A DNA stretch of 64,000 nt from Photobacterium kishitanii (GTDB lineage Bacteria > Pseudomonadota > Gammaproteobacteria > Enterobacterales > Vibrionaceae): assembly GCF_003026355.1 (NCBI RefSeq), contig NZ_PYON01000010.1, positions 101,150 to 165,149 of the forward strand, written 5' to 3'. The position numbers and the translations under genes are program-made. Shown in pieces: positions 40,436-50,228 of the stretch (within the stretch, counting starts at the first letter, position 1; each line of letters opens with the position of its first letter). The notes under the pieces are model-generated. The model was not told where the DNA came from. It made no database searches and worked only from the letters and a program-made list of their open reading frames with translations.

Positions 40436-41197
40436 TTACACCACCACCTCAAAATGAATCTCGTTTTCTTGTAACCGCTTCATCAAGCTTGATGGCGGTA
40501 ACTGATCAGTAAACAGCATATCAACTTGGCTAATATCGCCTAAATTCACCATCGCATTACGGCCAAATTTAGTATGGTCCACACCCAACATTACGCAGCG
40601 ACTATTTTCAATAATCGCCTGTTTAACCCGAACTTCATGATAGTCAAAATCAAGTAATGAACCATCAAGATCAATACCACTGATCCCTAAAATACCGAAA
40701 TCCAAGCGAAACTGTGACACAAAATCGAGCGTAGCTTCACCGACAATACCACCATCACGATTACGTACCTCACCACCAGCTAAAATAACTCGAAAGTCTT
40801 CTTTAGCCATTAGCAAGCTCGCAACATTGAGGTTATTAGTCACAATGCGTAAATCGTTATGATTCATTAATGCGCGCGCAACCGCTTCTGGAGTGGTACC
40901 GATATCAATAAATAATGTTGCACCATCGGGAATATGGCTCACCAATGCTTGGGCTATACGATCTTTTTGCTCTAATTGTAATACTTGGCGAGTGGTATAA
41001 GCGGTATTAACCGAACTGGAAGGAATTGTTGCACCACCATGATGACGGCGAATTTTATTTTCATCCGCCAGTTCATTCAGATCTCGACGAATAGTTTGTG
41101 GGCTAACGTTAAACCGCGCCACAAGATCGTCAGTACTGACATATCCCTGGCTCATAACTAAATCAATAATTTCTTGATGACGTTTACTTTGCTTCAC
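40436..41197 (-). CDS. glpR: Glycerol-3-phosphate regulon repressor GlpR (DeoR family)
   Basis: Encodes 253 residues, one more than E. coli GlpR. The DeoR helix-turn-helix is VSTDDLVARFNVSPQTIRRDL; the C-terminal sugar-phosphate domain has FIDIGTTPEAVARAL, LAGGEVRNRDGGIVGEATLDF and GVDHTKFGRNAM. The GTG start was preferred because it matches the family N-terminus and has AGGAG upstream, while the ATG and TTG further upstream lack a ribosome site. Glycerol-3-phosphate releases it from DNA. It probably controls glpD and glpT here. Confidence 0.94.
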   Translation of the reverse strand: MKQSKRHQEIIDLVMSQGYVSTDDLVARFNVSPQTIRRDLNELADENKIRRHHGGATIPSSSVNTAYTTRQVLQLEQKDRIAQALVSHIPDGATLFIDIGTTPEAVARALMNHNDLRIVTNNLNVASLLMAKEDFRVILAGGEVRNRDGGIVGEATLDFVSQFRLDFGILGISGIDLDGSLLDFDYHEVRVKQAIIENSRCVMLGVDHTKFGRNAMVNLGDISQVDMLFTDQLPPSSLMKRLQENEIHFEVVV

Positions 41198-41252
41198 GGC
41201 TGGAAAGCTCCTATCTATACCTGCCATATTCAGCAATGAAAGGTAATAAAAA

Positions 41253-41281
41253 CAAGGCTTCGCCAATGCGAAGCCTTTTTA
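41253..41281. terminator. Terminator between glpT and glpR
   Basis: AAGGCTTCGC / GCGAAGCCTT forms a 10-bp stem with T runs on both strands. On the minus strand it follows the glpT stop by about 36 bases and lies upstream of the glpR GTG. Confidence 0.75.
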
Positions 41282-41316
41282 TATTACTCACAGCGCTACT
41301 AAGAAGCCAAACTTAA

Positions 41317-42687
41317 TCAACCATTTTGTTGTTGTATCTCAAGTTGCTGCTGTCGATAGGCCTTCTTTTCACCAACCATAGTGATAATAAAAAAGAAAAT
41401 AGCTAATACACAAGAACCGGTTAAAACAATAAAACCACCATCCCAACCAAAGTGATCAACGGTGTAGCCTAACAATGCGTTGGCAGCCACTGCCCCACCT
41501 AAATAGCCAAAAAGACCGGTTAAGCCTGCCGCTGTACCAGCCGCTTTTTTAGGTGCTAACTCTAACGCATATAAACCAATTAACATCACTGGGCCATAAA
41601 TGAGAAAACCAATCGCTACCAGCGCCATCATATCGATACTCGGATTACCAGGAGGGTTAAGCCAATACACCAATACCGCTACCGTTACTAATGCCATAAA
41701 TAAAATACCAGCAGGAGCACGACGACCTTTAAACAACTTATCAGATATCCAACCACATAATAACGTACCTGGAATACCCGCCCACTCATAAAGGAAATAT
41801 GCCCACGATGATTTATCAACCGTAAACCCTTTCGCTTCCCCTAAATACACCGGTGCCCAGTCTAATACGCCATAACGAATCAAATAAACAAACGCATTCG
41901 CAATCGCAATAAACCACAATAATTTATTATTGAAAATGTACTTAAAGAAAATTTCTTTGGCGGTCATTTCGGTTTCAAAAGACTTATCATAGCTTTCAGG
42001 ATAATCATCTTTGTATTCTTCAATCGGTGGTAAGCCACAAGATTGCGGCGTATCACGCATTACCAATAGAGTAAAACCTGCAACTAATAACGCAAAAAAA
42101 GCGGGCACATAAAATGCCGAACGCCAATCATCATTAAACGCCCATAAACCAAATAAGAACAATGGCCCAATTAAACCACCGCCAACGTTATGTGCAACAT
42201 TCCATACTGAAACCAAGCCACCCCGCTCTTTATGCGACCACCAATGCACCATGGTGCGCCCACAAGCAGGCCACCCCATGCCCTGAAACCAACCGTTTAA
42301 AAATAACAGCACAAACATCGCAGTAATACTACCTGTCGCCCATGGCATAAAACCAAAGCACAACATAACTATTGATGAAAGTATCAATCCAGAGGCTAAA
42401 AAGAAGCGAGGATTAGATCGATCCGATACATTCCCCATTAAAAATTTAGATAAGCCATAAGCAATTGATACTGCAGCTAATGCGACCCCTAACTCACCCC
42501 GACTATAACCATACTCTTCAATCAAATAAGGCATCGCTAAGGAAAAGTTTTTTCTAACTAGATAGTAGCCAGCATAACCAAAAAAAATACCGACAAACAA
42601 TTGCCACCGCAACCGCTTATAAACCGGATCGATACTTCCATCTGGTAAGCGCTGTTTATGCGCTACTGGAGTAAATAAACCAAACAT
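41317..42687 (-). CDS. glpT: Glycerol-3-phosphate:phosphate antiporter GlpT
   Basis: Encodes 456 residues of a 12-helix major facilitator. It imports glycerol-3-phosphate in exchange for phosphate and also admits fosfomycin. The substrate arginines fit [21 protein letters not shown] in helix 1 and [15 protein letters not shown] in helix 7; [19 protein letters not shown] is the organophosphate antiporter signature. It belongs to the surrounding glp group. E. coli pairs glpT with glpQ; no glpQ is seen here. Confidence 0.95.
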   Translation of the reverse strand: MFGLFTPVAHKQRLPDGSIDPVYKRLRWQLFVGIFFGYAGYYLVRKNFSLAMPYLIEEYGYSRGELGVALAAVSIAYGLSKFLMGNVSDRSNPRFFLASGLILSSIVMLCFGFMPWATGSITAMFVLLFLNGWFQGMGWPACGRTMVHWWSHKERGGLVSVWNVAHNVGGGLIGPLFLFGLWAFNDDWRSAFYVPAFFALLVAGFTLLVMRDTPQSCGLPPIEEYKDDYPESYDKSFETEMTAKEIFFKYIFNNKLLWFIAIANAFVYLIRYGVLDWAPVYLGEAKGFTVDKSSWAYFLYEWAGIPGTLLCGWISDKLFKGRRAPAGILFMALVTVAVLVYWLNPPGNPSIDMMALVAIGFLIYGPVMLIGLYALELAPKKAAGTAAGLTGLFGYLGGAVAANALLGYTVDHFGWDGGFIVLTGSCVLAIFFFIITMVGEKKAYRQQQLEIQQQNG

Positions 42688-43041
42688 AGATGTTCCTTTC
42701 TGTTATCTCGTTACTGTAGTGCCATTACCGTATAGCAATACGCTGATAGCATCTTATTAGTGATAATTGTTAATATTCCACTCAATAAATAACCATATTA
42801 TTTTCGAAGTCGCTCAAAACGATGCGAATTATTGCGCGAATGATTAATTAAAAATGTGAAAACAGTCAAAGACAGACAGATAAATATGAATAGATATGAA
42901 AATTAGCAGGATTTATATCAACTATGGACTCACTATCAACTAATCAACAGATTTAGTTAATATCAATAGCGTGTTCACTACCGTAATAATGCCGTCAAGC
43001 TAAACATCATTACGGTAGTTCACCAATAAACAGCGGGGAGA
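42688..43041 (-). promoter_or_regulatory. glpT upstream region with GlpR-like and CRP-like sites
   Basis: This 354-base gap holds no gene. TATTTTCGAAGTCGCTCAAA at 42799-42818 matches the left half of the GlpR consensus completely and the right half partly. TGTGA-AAACAG-TCAAA at 42855-42870 is a CRP site with one mismatch in each strict position set. Both fit repression by GlpR and activation by cAMP-CRP of glpT. They are sequence matches only. Confidence 0.45.
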
Positions 43042-43881
43042 TTAACGTTTCGGGGTCAGTAATTTGGCATCAACTAACGCGATACCACAACCCGTTAATA
43101 AACCAAATAGGTGGGCCATATTCGCAATTGAAAGGCCAGCAGGTTCAGCAAAACCAATGATCAACCACACCAGCATAAAGATTACATAAGAGCGCGCAAT
43201 CACTAATCCACGTTGGGGGGCAAGCCAGCCCATCCACCAAATATAACCAAGTAATGCATAAACCACCCCAGATAAGCCGCCAAAATTAGGCCCGTCGAGC
43301 CAAAATTGGCCAAAACCTGAAATCAAGGACGAAATAAGAAATAGCTGCACTAATTTAGCAGAACCACTATGCCGTTCAATTTGTCCGCCTAATAACCACC
43401 ACCATAGGCAGTTAAAAATTACATGTAAGGCAGAGAAATGAAGTAACGCATGACTAAAATAGCGCCATAACTGCCATTGATCGCCATTCATAAACGGGAA
43501 ATGGAACCAATCAAATAGCAGTGATTCAAACCCTAGCAGCCACAACCCATAAATCACTAACGATGCGACCATCACCACTAATGTAAACGGCCCAGCTTGA
43601 GCTTTGACCATCGACACTAAACTCGGACTCGAATAATCAAATTTTGCGGTACGACTTTCAGCGACTCGCCATGATGCTTCTTGGTATTTGCTATTATTGG
43701 GGTCAGCAATAAATGCATTCAATTCAGCTTCGGCTTCAATAAGATACTGGCTATCTTGCAGCCATAACGCAAACTTACCTTCAGGCTCCGGTGCTAAAGT
43801 CAGTTCAATACCTCGTGAAGCCATATAATCAATAAATGCCTGAGCATGACGAGGGTTATAAAATTCAGCTAAGCGATGCAT
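43042..43881 (-). CDS. glpG: Rhomboid intramembrane serine protease GlpG
   Basis: Encodes 279 residues: a soluble N-terminal domain (about 1-85) and six membrane helices. The catalytic dyad is Ser204 in GGLSGVVYA and His257 in NMAHLFG; HALLHFSALHVIFNCLWW supplies the oxyanion region. GlpG cleaves membrane proteins and shares an operon with glpE in E. coli. The ATG at 43881 was taken instead of a frame extension of 15 codons because it matches the family start and has GAGTG upstream. Confidence 0.95.
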   Translation of the reverse strand: MHRLAEFYNPRHAQAFIDYMASRGIELTLAPEPEGKFALWLQDSQYLIEAEAELNAFIADPNNSKYQEASWRVAESRTAKFDYSSPSLVSMVKAQAGPFTLVVMVASLVIYGLWLLGFESLLFDWFHFPFMNGDQWQLWRYFSHALLHFSALHVIFNCLWWWLLGGQIERHSGSAKLVQLFLISSLISGFGQFWLDGPNFGGLSGVVYALLGYIWWMGWLAPQRGLVIARSYVIFMLVWLIIGFAEPAGLSIANMAHLFGLLTGCGIALVDAKLLTPKR

Positions 43882-43991
43882 AGTTATCACTCTAATGGAT
43901 TGGATATTATAAGTACTAAAGACCAAAGGTGGTTACATTCGCAGTGTGTAACGCGCCCTATTATTACTCATTTTATCAATGGCAAACTTAA

Positions 43992-44312
43992 CTAAGCTTG
44001 TACCATAGGTAATGCTTCACGACGCCAAGCCTCAAAACCACCATCAATACTATACACTTGCTCATAACCTTGATTAACCAAGTACTGAGCGGCTCCTTGA
44101 CTACTCACGCCGTGATAACACATGACTAATACCGGTTGCTCAAAATCCACCTCATCCATAAATGTCACCATGGTGTCATTAGTCAAGTGAAATGCAGTTT
44201 CAGCATGGGCAAGACGATAAGATTGAGGATCGCGAATATCCACTAATACCGTATCAGGTTGCTGTAATAACTGCTGAGCATCTAGTACTGAAAGATGTTG
44301 AAACTGTTCCAT
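43992..44312 (-). CDS. glpE: Thiosulfate sulfurtransferase GlpE
   Basis: Encodes 106 residues of a single rhodanese domain with catalytic Cys65 in the loop CYHGVSS, the same position as in E. coli. It moves sulfane sulfur from thiosulfate to cyanide or thioredoxin. It lies 110 bases upstream of glpG on the same strand, matching the E. coli glpEG order. Confidence 0.95.
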   Translation of the reverse strand: MEQFQHLSVLDAQQLLQQPDTVLVDIRDPQSYRLAHAETAFHLTNDTMVTFMDEVDFEQPVLVMCYHGVSSQGAAQYLVNQGYEQVYSIDGGFEAWRREALPMVQA

Positions 44313-44495
44313 AATATTTCCTTCTAATTACACCAATAAAGACTTGGGCAAAAACCTATACGCCAGTAATAATCGGGATCAATAATCGCCTCGGATCGCC
44401 ATCACATGATCCTGACACTGACTTCGCCCAAATAACGTATTAGTGATCATTGTACCTCAGCTTAACGCTGCTATCTCCCACCAAAAAATAAGGCT

Positions 44496-44780
44496 TTATC
44501 CACAATATAGAGACCACCAGCAACAGTAACTCTTCAATACCGACAAGGGCTTGTCGTTGATAACAGTTTCACAGTGAATACAAAGTAACCAGTTGTGGAA
44601 AAACCTGTGGATTGCGTTGATAATGTGGTTGCCAATAAAAAGATCCACTACATGTAGATTGGATCCCACTATAAGCTGTGGGTAAGTTAACGAGAAACAC
44701 ACACAACTATTCACAAATGTGACTTATCACACATAAAATCAGCGAGATAAGCAGTTAACCGACATTAATGGTTATCCACT
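44496..44780. other. Cluster of DnaA-box-like 9-mers
   Basis: Within the gene-free 44313-44857 gap are one perfect TTATCCACA (44496-44504) and several one-mismatch forms: TTATCCACT (44772-44780), TTTTCCACA (reverse strand, 44594-44602), TTACCCACA (reverse, 44677-44685) and CTATTCACA (44707-44715), plus weaker CAATCCACA (reverse, 44606-44614). Such density in 285 bases exceeds chance expectation by eye. It may bind or titrate DnaA, like datA or DARS of E. coli, or regulate glpE. No ORF here looks real. Confidence 0.5.
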
Positions 44781-44803
44781 GTTGATTTAGCTGATCAGCG
44801 ACC

Positions 44804-44830
44804 ATAAAAAAACCGACACTGAGGTCGGTT
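44804..44830 (-). terminator. Terminator after rpoH
   Basis: On the minus strand AACCGAC / GTCGGTT (44811-44817 with 44824-44830) forms a 7-bp stem followed by a T run. It lies 28 bases past the rpoH stop. Confidence 0.8.
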
Positions 44831-44857
44831 TCTAGATCGTTAATGTCGAGCTGTGAA

Positions 44858-45718
44858 TCAATAAAAATCACCCACGGCATCTTTAAGCTTTTTCATGGCA
44901 TTTTTTTCTAACTGACGAATACGCTCAGCTGATACACCATAATTATCGGCTAAATCTTGCAAGGTTGATTTCTGATCATCTAACCAACGCGAACGGACAA
45001 TATGTTGGCTACGCTCATCAAGACTCGCTAATGCTTGTGATAAGCGATTATTGGCATGACTTTCCCAATTACTTTCTTCATAACTCAAGGCAACATCTGA
45101 GCCTTTATCTTCAAGGAAATAAGCGGGAGCCATTGGCGTTGAATCACGTTCATCATCATCATTTTGCATTTCAAAAGTGGGATCTTGGGCAGCTAAACGT
45201 GATTCCATCTCGCGTACTTCAGCAGGTTCAACCCCTAACTGTTCAGCGACCATGTTAACTTCGTCGTTATTAAACCAACCTAAACGCTTCTTTGATTTAC
45301 GCAAATTAAAAAATAATTTCCGTTGAGCTTTGGTGGTTGCCACTTTCACTATTCGCCAGTTGCGTAAAACATACTCATGGATCTCTGCTTTGATCCAATG
45401 TACGGCAAAAGACACTAATCGCACGCCAACCTCAGGATTAAAGCGTTTGACCGCTTTCATCAAGCCGATGTTACCTTCTTGAATTAAATCAGCAATCGGT
45501 AAGCCATAGCCAGAGTAACCACGAGCAATATGCACCACAAATCGCAAGTGAGACATCACTAATGCTTTCGCTGCATTAATATCATCATCATAGTGCAGCG
45601 CTTCAGCAAGTTCTTTCTCACGCTCAGGCGTTAGCATTGGATAACGGTTTACAGTCTGAATATAACTTTCAAGACTATCCGCCGAAACTAGAACTAATTT
45701 CGACATCTCATTTGACAT
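44858..45718 (-). CDS. rpoH: RNA polymerase heat-shock sigma factor RpoH (sigma-32)
   Basis: Encodes 286 residues. Region 2 has [26 protein letters not shown] and region 2.4 [21 protein letters not shown]; the RpoH box [11 protein letters not shown] is intact, and region 4 ends with [19 protein letters not shown]. The start at 45718 (MSNEMSKL) has GAGGT 7 bases before it. RpoH is itself controlled by mRNA folding and by DnaK/FtsH in relatives; neither can be confirmed by eye. It follows ftsX. Confidence 0.96.
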   Translation of the reverse strand: MSNEMSKLVLVSADSLESYIQTVNRYPMLTPEREKELAEALHYDDDINAAKALVMSHLRFVVHIARGYSGYGLPIADLIQEGNIGLMKAVKRFNPEVGVRLVSFAVHWIKAEIHEYVLRNWRIVKVATTKAQRKLFFNLRKSKKRLGWFNNDEVNMVAEQLGVEPAEVREMESRLAAQDPTFEMQNDDDERDSTPMAPAYFLEDKGSDVALSYEESNWESHANNRLSQALASLDERSQHIVRSRWLDDQKSTLQDLADNYGVSAERIRQLEKNAMKKLKDAVGDFY

Positions 45719-45896
45719 TCGAAAACCTCGTGTAATTTTTGTGCGATCACAACGGTTATTGAGCATATGCTAGCGTTGTGTGAACCGACAATGATGCCTG
45801 TAAACATAGTTCAAATGCAAGCCGAAGCGCAAATATATATGGTTATAGGCATCACTTTTTCTTATCGTACTGTTTTAAAACTATTAACAATGATAG

Positions 45897-46829
45897 TTAT
45901 ACTGGGTTAATCTCACGCAAGTGACGCCCAGCAGCAAGACGGGCAGCCATCAAGCCAAGAAACGTTGCAATCATCACCATGATCAGACTTTCATCCCAAC
46001 TTAAACCTAGCATTCTAAAGTGGCTACCATAAAGATCCGACAGTTTCGCAACAGCATCACCCAACAACAGTGTTACACCTTGGGTTAAGCCCCATGCAAT
46101 TAACGCTGCAATCAAGCCATACCACACCCCGACATAAAGATAAGGTCGTAGAATGTAACTGTTCGTCGCTCCGACCATCTTCATGACCTGAATTTCATCT
46201 TTATGACTTAACACTTGTAAACGTAAGGTGTTACCGACAATTAAGAACACCGCAAACAGCATTAAGCCTGACATCAATAACGCCAATGCTATCGCTAACT
46301 GCTGAATAGCCGCTAAACGTTGTAACCAATCACTGTCTAAGCGCACTTCAGCAACCTGATCTTGCTGACCCAATTTTTGCGCTAATTCATTGGCTTTCGC
46401 TGTCGTTTGCCAATCACTATTCGGCTCAACAATGACCACTGCTGGCAAAGGATTATTTTGTTCATCAAACAAATTCAGTGCTTTTTCAAAGCCACCGTTT
46501 TGACGAAGCTGCTCTAAACCTTGAGCTGCTGTAATATATTGAACACTATTAACTTGTGACCAATTTTTAATTTTATCTGCTAATGCCTGACCATCATCAT
46601 TACTAACATCATGCTTCAAATACAACGTAATTTGGCTCGGGTTCTGCCATGCATCAGCCACTGCGGTAATATTTTTGGCCATTAAATAAAAGGTACATGG
46701 CAAAGTTAACGCAACAGCCAATACAGCTAAGGTTAAAAAATTACCTAATGGGCGACGAAACATGTCTTTTAGTGCAAAACTTGCTTGCTGGCGATGAATT
46801 GCAAAAAAACCAATAGATTTACGCGCCAT
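45897..46829 (-). CDS. ftsX: Cell division protein FtsX
   Basis: Encodes 310 residues with four membrane segments (about 27-47, 178-200, 230-252, 278-300) and a large periplasmic loop after the first. FtsX is the permease-like partner of FtsE and, through EnvC, switches on septal amidases. It overlaps ftsE by 11 bases. Region RLQVLSHKDEIQVMKMVGATNSYI before the third helix is typical. Confidence 0.95.
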   Translation of the reverse strand: MARKSIGFFAIHRQQASFALKDMFRRPLGNFLTLAVLAVALTLPCTFYLMAKNITAVADAWQNPSQITLYLKHDVSNDDGQALADKIKNWSQVNSVQYITAAQGLEQLRQNGGFEKALNLFDEQNNPLPAVVIVEPNSDWQTTAKANELAQKLGQQDQVAEVRLDSDWLQRLAAIQQLAIALALLMSGLMLFAVFLIVGNTLRLQVLSHKDEIQVMKMVGATNSYILRPYLYVGVWYGLIAALIAWGLTQGVTLLLGDAVAKLSDLYGSHFRMLGLSWDESLIMVMIATFLGLMAARLAAGRHLREINPV

Positions 46830-47487
46830 GTGCCAGCTCCCTTAAATTACCTTTATGTAGATCTAAACGACGATAATTACGACTGGCAAGTAATGAAGTA
46901 TCATGAGTTGCCATTAATACCGCGACCCCAACCCGATTAAACTCTTCAAACAACCGTAATACTTGCTGTGATAACTCAGCATCAAGATTACCGGTTGGTT
47001 CATCAGCCAACAGTAACATCGGTTTATTTACAATTGCGCGGGCAATGCCGACACGCTGTTGTTCACCGCCAGATAATTGGATAGGCAAACATTTTGCCTT
47101 ATCCAATAATCCAACTTTATCCAAAGATGCGCTCACACGGCGTTTGATATCATGTTCAGTCATCTGTTCAACCCGCAATGGCAACGCAATATTATCGAAA
47201 ACACTGCGATCCATTAGAAGCTTATGATCTTGAAAAATAATACCAATATTGCGGCGCAAGAATGGAATTTGCTTATTTGGTAAACGAGTAATATCGTGAC
47301 CATTGAACCAAATCTTGCCGTCACTTGGACGCTCAAGGGCACAAATTAATTTCAGCAGTGTGCTTTTACCGGCCCCAGAGTGACCTGTTAGAAAAGCCAT
47401 ATCTGCTGGTTTCAAGTGAAAATCTACTTTTTGTAGGGCTTGCCTACCACCCCGATAAGCTTTACTTACCTGCTGAAATCGAATCAC
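46819..47487 (-). CDS. ftsE: Cell division ATP-binding protein FtsE
   Basis: Encodes 222 residues of an ABC ATPase. Walker [10 protein letters not shown] (35-43), Q-loop, signature [15 protein letters not shown], Walker [13 protein letters not shown] and the switch His in MATHD are all present. With FtsX it drives hydrolase activation at the septum. It lies 4 bases after ftsY and overlaps ftsX. Confidence 0.96.
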   Translation of the reverse strand: MIRFQQVSKAYRGGRQALQKVDFHLKPADMAFLTGHSGAGKSTLLKLICALERPSDGKIWFNGHDITRLPNKQIPFLRRNIGIIFQDHKLLMDRSVFDNIALPLRVEQMTEHDIKRRVSASLDKVGLLDKAKCLPIQLSGGEQQRVGIARAIVNKPMLLLADEPTGNLDAELSQQVLRLFEEFNRVGVAVLMATHDTSLLASRNYRRLDLHKGNLRELAHGA

Positions 47488-47491
47488 TTTA

Positions 47492-48898
47492 TTATTCCTC
47501 GTTGCTAAATAATGCTTCTATAAACTCATCGGCCGCAAACGGTCGTAAATCATCAATGCCTTCGCCAACACCAATATAACGAATTGGAATATTGAATTGA
47601 TCAGCAATTGCAAAAATAACACCACCTTTCGCGGTACCATCTAATTTAGTAATGGTGATCCCCGATACTGGTGCCACTTCACTAAATAGTTTTGCCTGAC
47701 TAATGGCATTTTGGCCCGTACCGGCATCCACTGTTAACATAATTTCATGCGGCGCTTCGATATCTACCTTCTGCATCACCCGCACGATCTTACGCAACTC
47801 TTCCATCAAGTTACCTTTGTTTTGCAAACGCCCTGCGGTATCAGCAATAACAACATCAACATTTTTTGCTTTGGCTGATTCAATCGCATCAAAAATAACT
47901 GATGCGCTATCAGCACCTGTATGTTGAGCAATCACTGGGACATTATTACGCTCACCCCATACTTGTAATTGTTCAACAGCTGCGGCACGGAAGGTATCAC
48001 CCGCAGCCAGCATCACTGATTTACCTTCAGCTTGAAATTGCTTAGCTAATTTACCAATGGTGGTCGTTTTACCAACACCATTAACGCCGACCATTAAAAT
48101 AACATAAGGCTTTTTAGTCATATCAACCACTAATGGTTGTTCAACTTTAGCTAGCATCTCACCCAGTTCTTCTTTTAATAAACCATAGAGAGCTTCACCA
48201 TCATTTAAATCGCGACGTGATGCTTTATCGGTAAGGTTATTAATGATTTTCAATGTGGTATCCATCCCCACATCGGCTATCAAGAGTTGTTCTTCCAACT
48301 CTTCAAATAATTCATCATCAATTTGCTTGCCACGGAACAAACCGAAGAAACCAGCGCCAAAGTTGGTTTTAGTGCGTTTTAAACCACGCATTAAACGGCT
48401 AAAAAAGCCTTCTGATTTTGGTTTTTCCTGTTCAACAGCAGCAGTTACCACTGGGGTGTTGATGTCATCATCAGTAGTTATTGTACCACTAACATCCGCC
48501 TCAACCTCAGTATCAGTACCAGATGTTAGTGATAACTCACTTTCATCATTAAGCTTATCAACTAACGGTTGTTGACTATTGTCTACTGCTACATTTTGTT
48601 CATCAACCACACTATCGGTTACGATAGTCTGTTTTTGATGATCATTTTCTTGCAACGTTGCAGCCAATTGGCGATCATTAGTTTTAGCTATTAATTCTGG
48701 TTCGATGGGTGTTTCTAGCTCAGAGTCATGATTATGACTGGCTTTCAGCCCCTCATCGTCAGAGGAATGTGTTGATTTTGGGCTATCAACCGAGCCATCA
48801 ACTACTGATTGATCAGTAGCTTGTTCCTTTGATGCGTCGTTATCTTCAGAGCTAAATCCTAGCCATGAAAATAATCCGCGTTTCTTTTTTTCTGCCAT
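47492..48898 (-). CDS. ftsY: Signal recognition particle receptor FtsY
   Basis: Encodes 468 residues. A long acidic N-terminal A domain (to about 165, rich in Asp/Glu/Ser/Thr) precedes the NG GTPase domains: N domain from about 190, G1 GVNGVGKTTTIGKLA, DTFRAAAVEQL, DTAGR and TKLDGTAKGG. It docks SRP-ribosome complexes at the membrane. The start at 48898 has AGGA 7 bases before it; a TTG two codons upstream is less likely. First gene of ftsYEX, with rpoH following. Confidence 0.95.
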   Translation of the reverse strand: MAEKKKRGLFSWLGFSSEDNDASKEQATDQSVVDGSVDSPKSTHSSDDEGLKASHNHDSELETPIEPELIAKTNDRQLAATLQENDHQKQTIVTDSVVDEQNVAVDNSQQPLVDKLNDESELSLTSGTDTEVEADVSGTITTDDDINTPVVTAAVEQEKPKSEGFFSRLMRGLKRTKTNFGAGFFGLFRGKQIDDELFEELEEQLLIADVGMDTTLKIINNLTDKASRRDLNDGEALYGLLKEELGEMLAKVEQPLVVDMTKKPYVILMVGVNGVGKTTTIGKLAKQFQAEGKSVMLAAGDTFRAAAVEQLQVWGERNNVPVIAQHTGADSASVIFDAIESAKAKNVDVVIADTAGRLQNKGNLMEELRKIVRVMQKVDIEAPHEIMLTVDAGTGQNAISQAKLFSEVAPVSGITITKLDGTAKGGVIFAIADQFNIPIRYIGVGEGIDDLRPFAADEFIEALFSNEE

Positions 48899-48982
48899 TG
48901 GCAAATCCTAGCGCTTGATTGGTACAATTTACGGCCTAAAAACAGGTGTATACTATCATTTTCTTAACGGTCAAAAAAATCT

Positions 48983-49588
48983 ATGACGCAGCGAAGACAG
49001 CAAACAACTCGCAAAACACAAAATAATCGTCCTGGTGGGTTCGTTAGAATCATCAGCGGACAATGGCGTGGACGCAAATTACCCGTTCATGATGTCGAAG
49101 GACTCCGCCCAACCACTGACCGTGTCAAAGAAACACTTTTCAACTGGTTAGCGCAAGACATTTATCAATCTAAATGCCTTGACCTCTTTACTGGTAGTGG
49201 CGGCTTAAGTTTTGAGGCACTTTCACGTGGTGCAGAAAGTGTCACAATGCTTGAACTTGATAAAAAAGCAGCCGCACAACTCGAATTAAACCTCAACACA
49301 GTAAAAGCAACCAATGCCACGGTAATTAACAGCGATAGTTTACGCTTTTTGTCACAAACAGGTACGCCACACGATATTGTTTTTATCGATCCTCCGTTTC
49401 GCAAAGATCTTATTCAAGATGTTATCACAGCGTTAGAAAATAATGGCTGGTTAACACCACATGCAATGATTTATATTGAAGCAGAAAAGGAATTAGGTCA
49501 GTTGGCAATCCCTAGCCACTGGCATTTACATCGCGAAAAAAGCGCTGGCCAAGTGTGCTACCGCTTATTTGCCAGAGAGGAACCATGA
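48983..49588 (+). CDS. rsmD: 16S rRNA (guanine(966)-N2)-methyltransferase RsmD
   Basis: Encodes 201 residues. RsmD methylates G966 of 16S rRNA with SAM. SAM motif I is CLDLFTGSGGLSFEALSRGA, the acidic ribose contact follows in MLELDKKA, and catalytic motif IV is IDPPF. It is divergent from ftsY, as in E. coli, and overlaps the next gene by 4 bases (ATGA). Confidence 0.95.
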   Translation: MTQRRQQTTRKTQNNRPGGFVRIISGQWRGRKLPVHDVEGLRPTTDRVKETLFNWLAQDIYQSKCLDLFTGSGGLSFEALSRGAESVTMLELDKKAAAQLELNLNTVKATNATVINSDSLRFLSQTGTPHDIVFIDPPFRKDLIQDVITALENNGWLTPHAMIYIEAEKELGQLAIPSHWHLHREKSAGQVCYRLFAREEP

Positions 49589-49851
49589 AAGCACTGATCA
49601 TTACTGCCAAAATAGCGATAGCCCTAGTATGGCTAATATTGTTCATTAATATCGTCCACCCTTTCCCAGGAGTTTCTGCAATAGCACTTTATATCATGAC
49701 CGCATTTTTGTTCATGATGCACGGCTTACAGATGCTCATTTTCGTTGGCGCTTTTGGTGATAAAATCAATATGTCGCGTTGGGAGCATTGGTCAATTTTA
49801 ATTTTTGGTATCTTCGCGCTGCTTGATATTCGTCGCAAGCACATGATGTAA
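49585..49851 (+). CDS. DUF1145 inner-membrane protein (YhhL-like)
   Basis: Encodes 88 residues with two or three membrane segments (about 5-24, 28-55, 68-80). It starts within the rsmD stop codon with GAGGAA upstream, so translation is coupled. E. coli has the same rsmD-yhhL pair. No function is known to me. Confidence 0.85.
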   Translation: MKALIITAKIAIALVWLILFINIVHPFPGVSAIALYIMTAFLFMMHGLQMLIFVGAFGDKINMSRWEHWSILIFGIFALLDIRRKHMM

Positions 49852-49860
49852 CACCAACCA

Positions 49861-49891
49861 AGCGGGCAACATCATTGATGCTCGCTTTTTC
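49861..49891 (+). terminator. Terminator after the rsmD operon
   Basis: AGCGGGCA / TGCTCGCT (49861-49868 with 49879-49886, one G-T pair) is followed by a T run. Confidence 0.75.
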
Positions 49892-49910
49892 AACTTATTA
49901 CGAACACATG

Positions 49911-50228
49911 CTACTCGTCTCTATCCTGCTGACACTGCCAGCACAGCTCAAATTGTCCCTGATTAAGCTCACCACAATGACTGCAATACCAATCACGATA
50001 ATCGTTACGTAAATAACCATCAATAATCGCCAACGCTTGTTGTCGCTGGCTCTCAGTTACCCATAACTGCACTTCCACCACACTCATTGGTAATTCACCA
50101 GCAGCAGCAGCTAATGCCTCTCCTGTTAAGCGTACCGATATCCCCATATTCTCTAATAAACCCTTGAGACTATGAGCTTCTAAACTATTACTGGCACGAT
50201 ATACGCTTTGCCATTGCTGCTCTGTCAT
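49911..50228 (-). CDS. DUF2007 protein with C-terminal zinc ribbon
   Basis: Encodes 105 residues. The N-terminal DUF2007 fold (about 1-75, WQSVYRASNSLEAHSLKGLLENMGI) resembles PII-like or ACT-sized domains that often bind small ligands. The C-terminus adds CSHC-x12-CWQC, a RanBP2-type zinc ribbon. A regulatory role is possible but not shown. Confidence 0.8.
   Translation of the reverse strand: MTEQQWQSVYRASNSLEAHSLKGLLENMGISVRLTGEALAAAAGELPMSVVEVQLWVTESQRQQALAIIDGYLRNDYRDWYCSHCGELNQGQFELCWQCQQDRDE

Noticed and set aside
44496..44714. 72-codon minus-strand ORF in the glpE-rpoH gap
   Set aside because: Composition (Cys, Trp and His rich), no ribosome site and overlap with the DnaA-box cluster suggest chance.
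44313..44857. Replication origin
   Set aside because: DnaA boxes are present, but there is no 13-mer array recognisable by eye and no mnmG, mioC or dnaA neighbour, so an oriC call is not supported.
47325..47579. 84-codon + strand ORF over ftsE/ftsY
   Set aside because: A shadow of two well-supported minus-strand genes; no ribosome site or recognisable protein.
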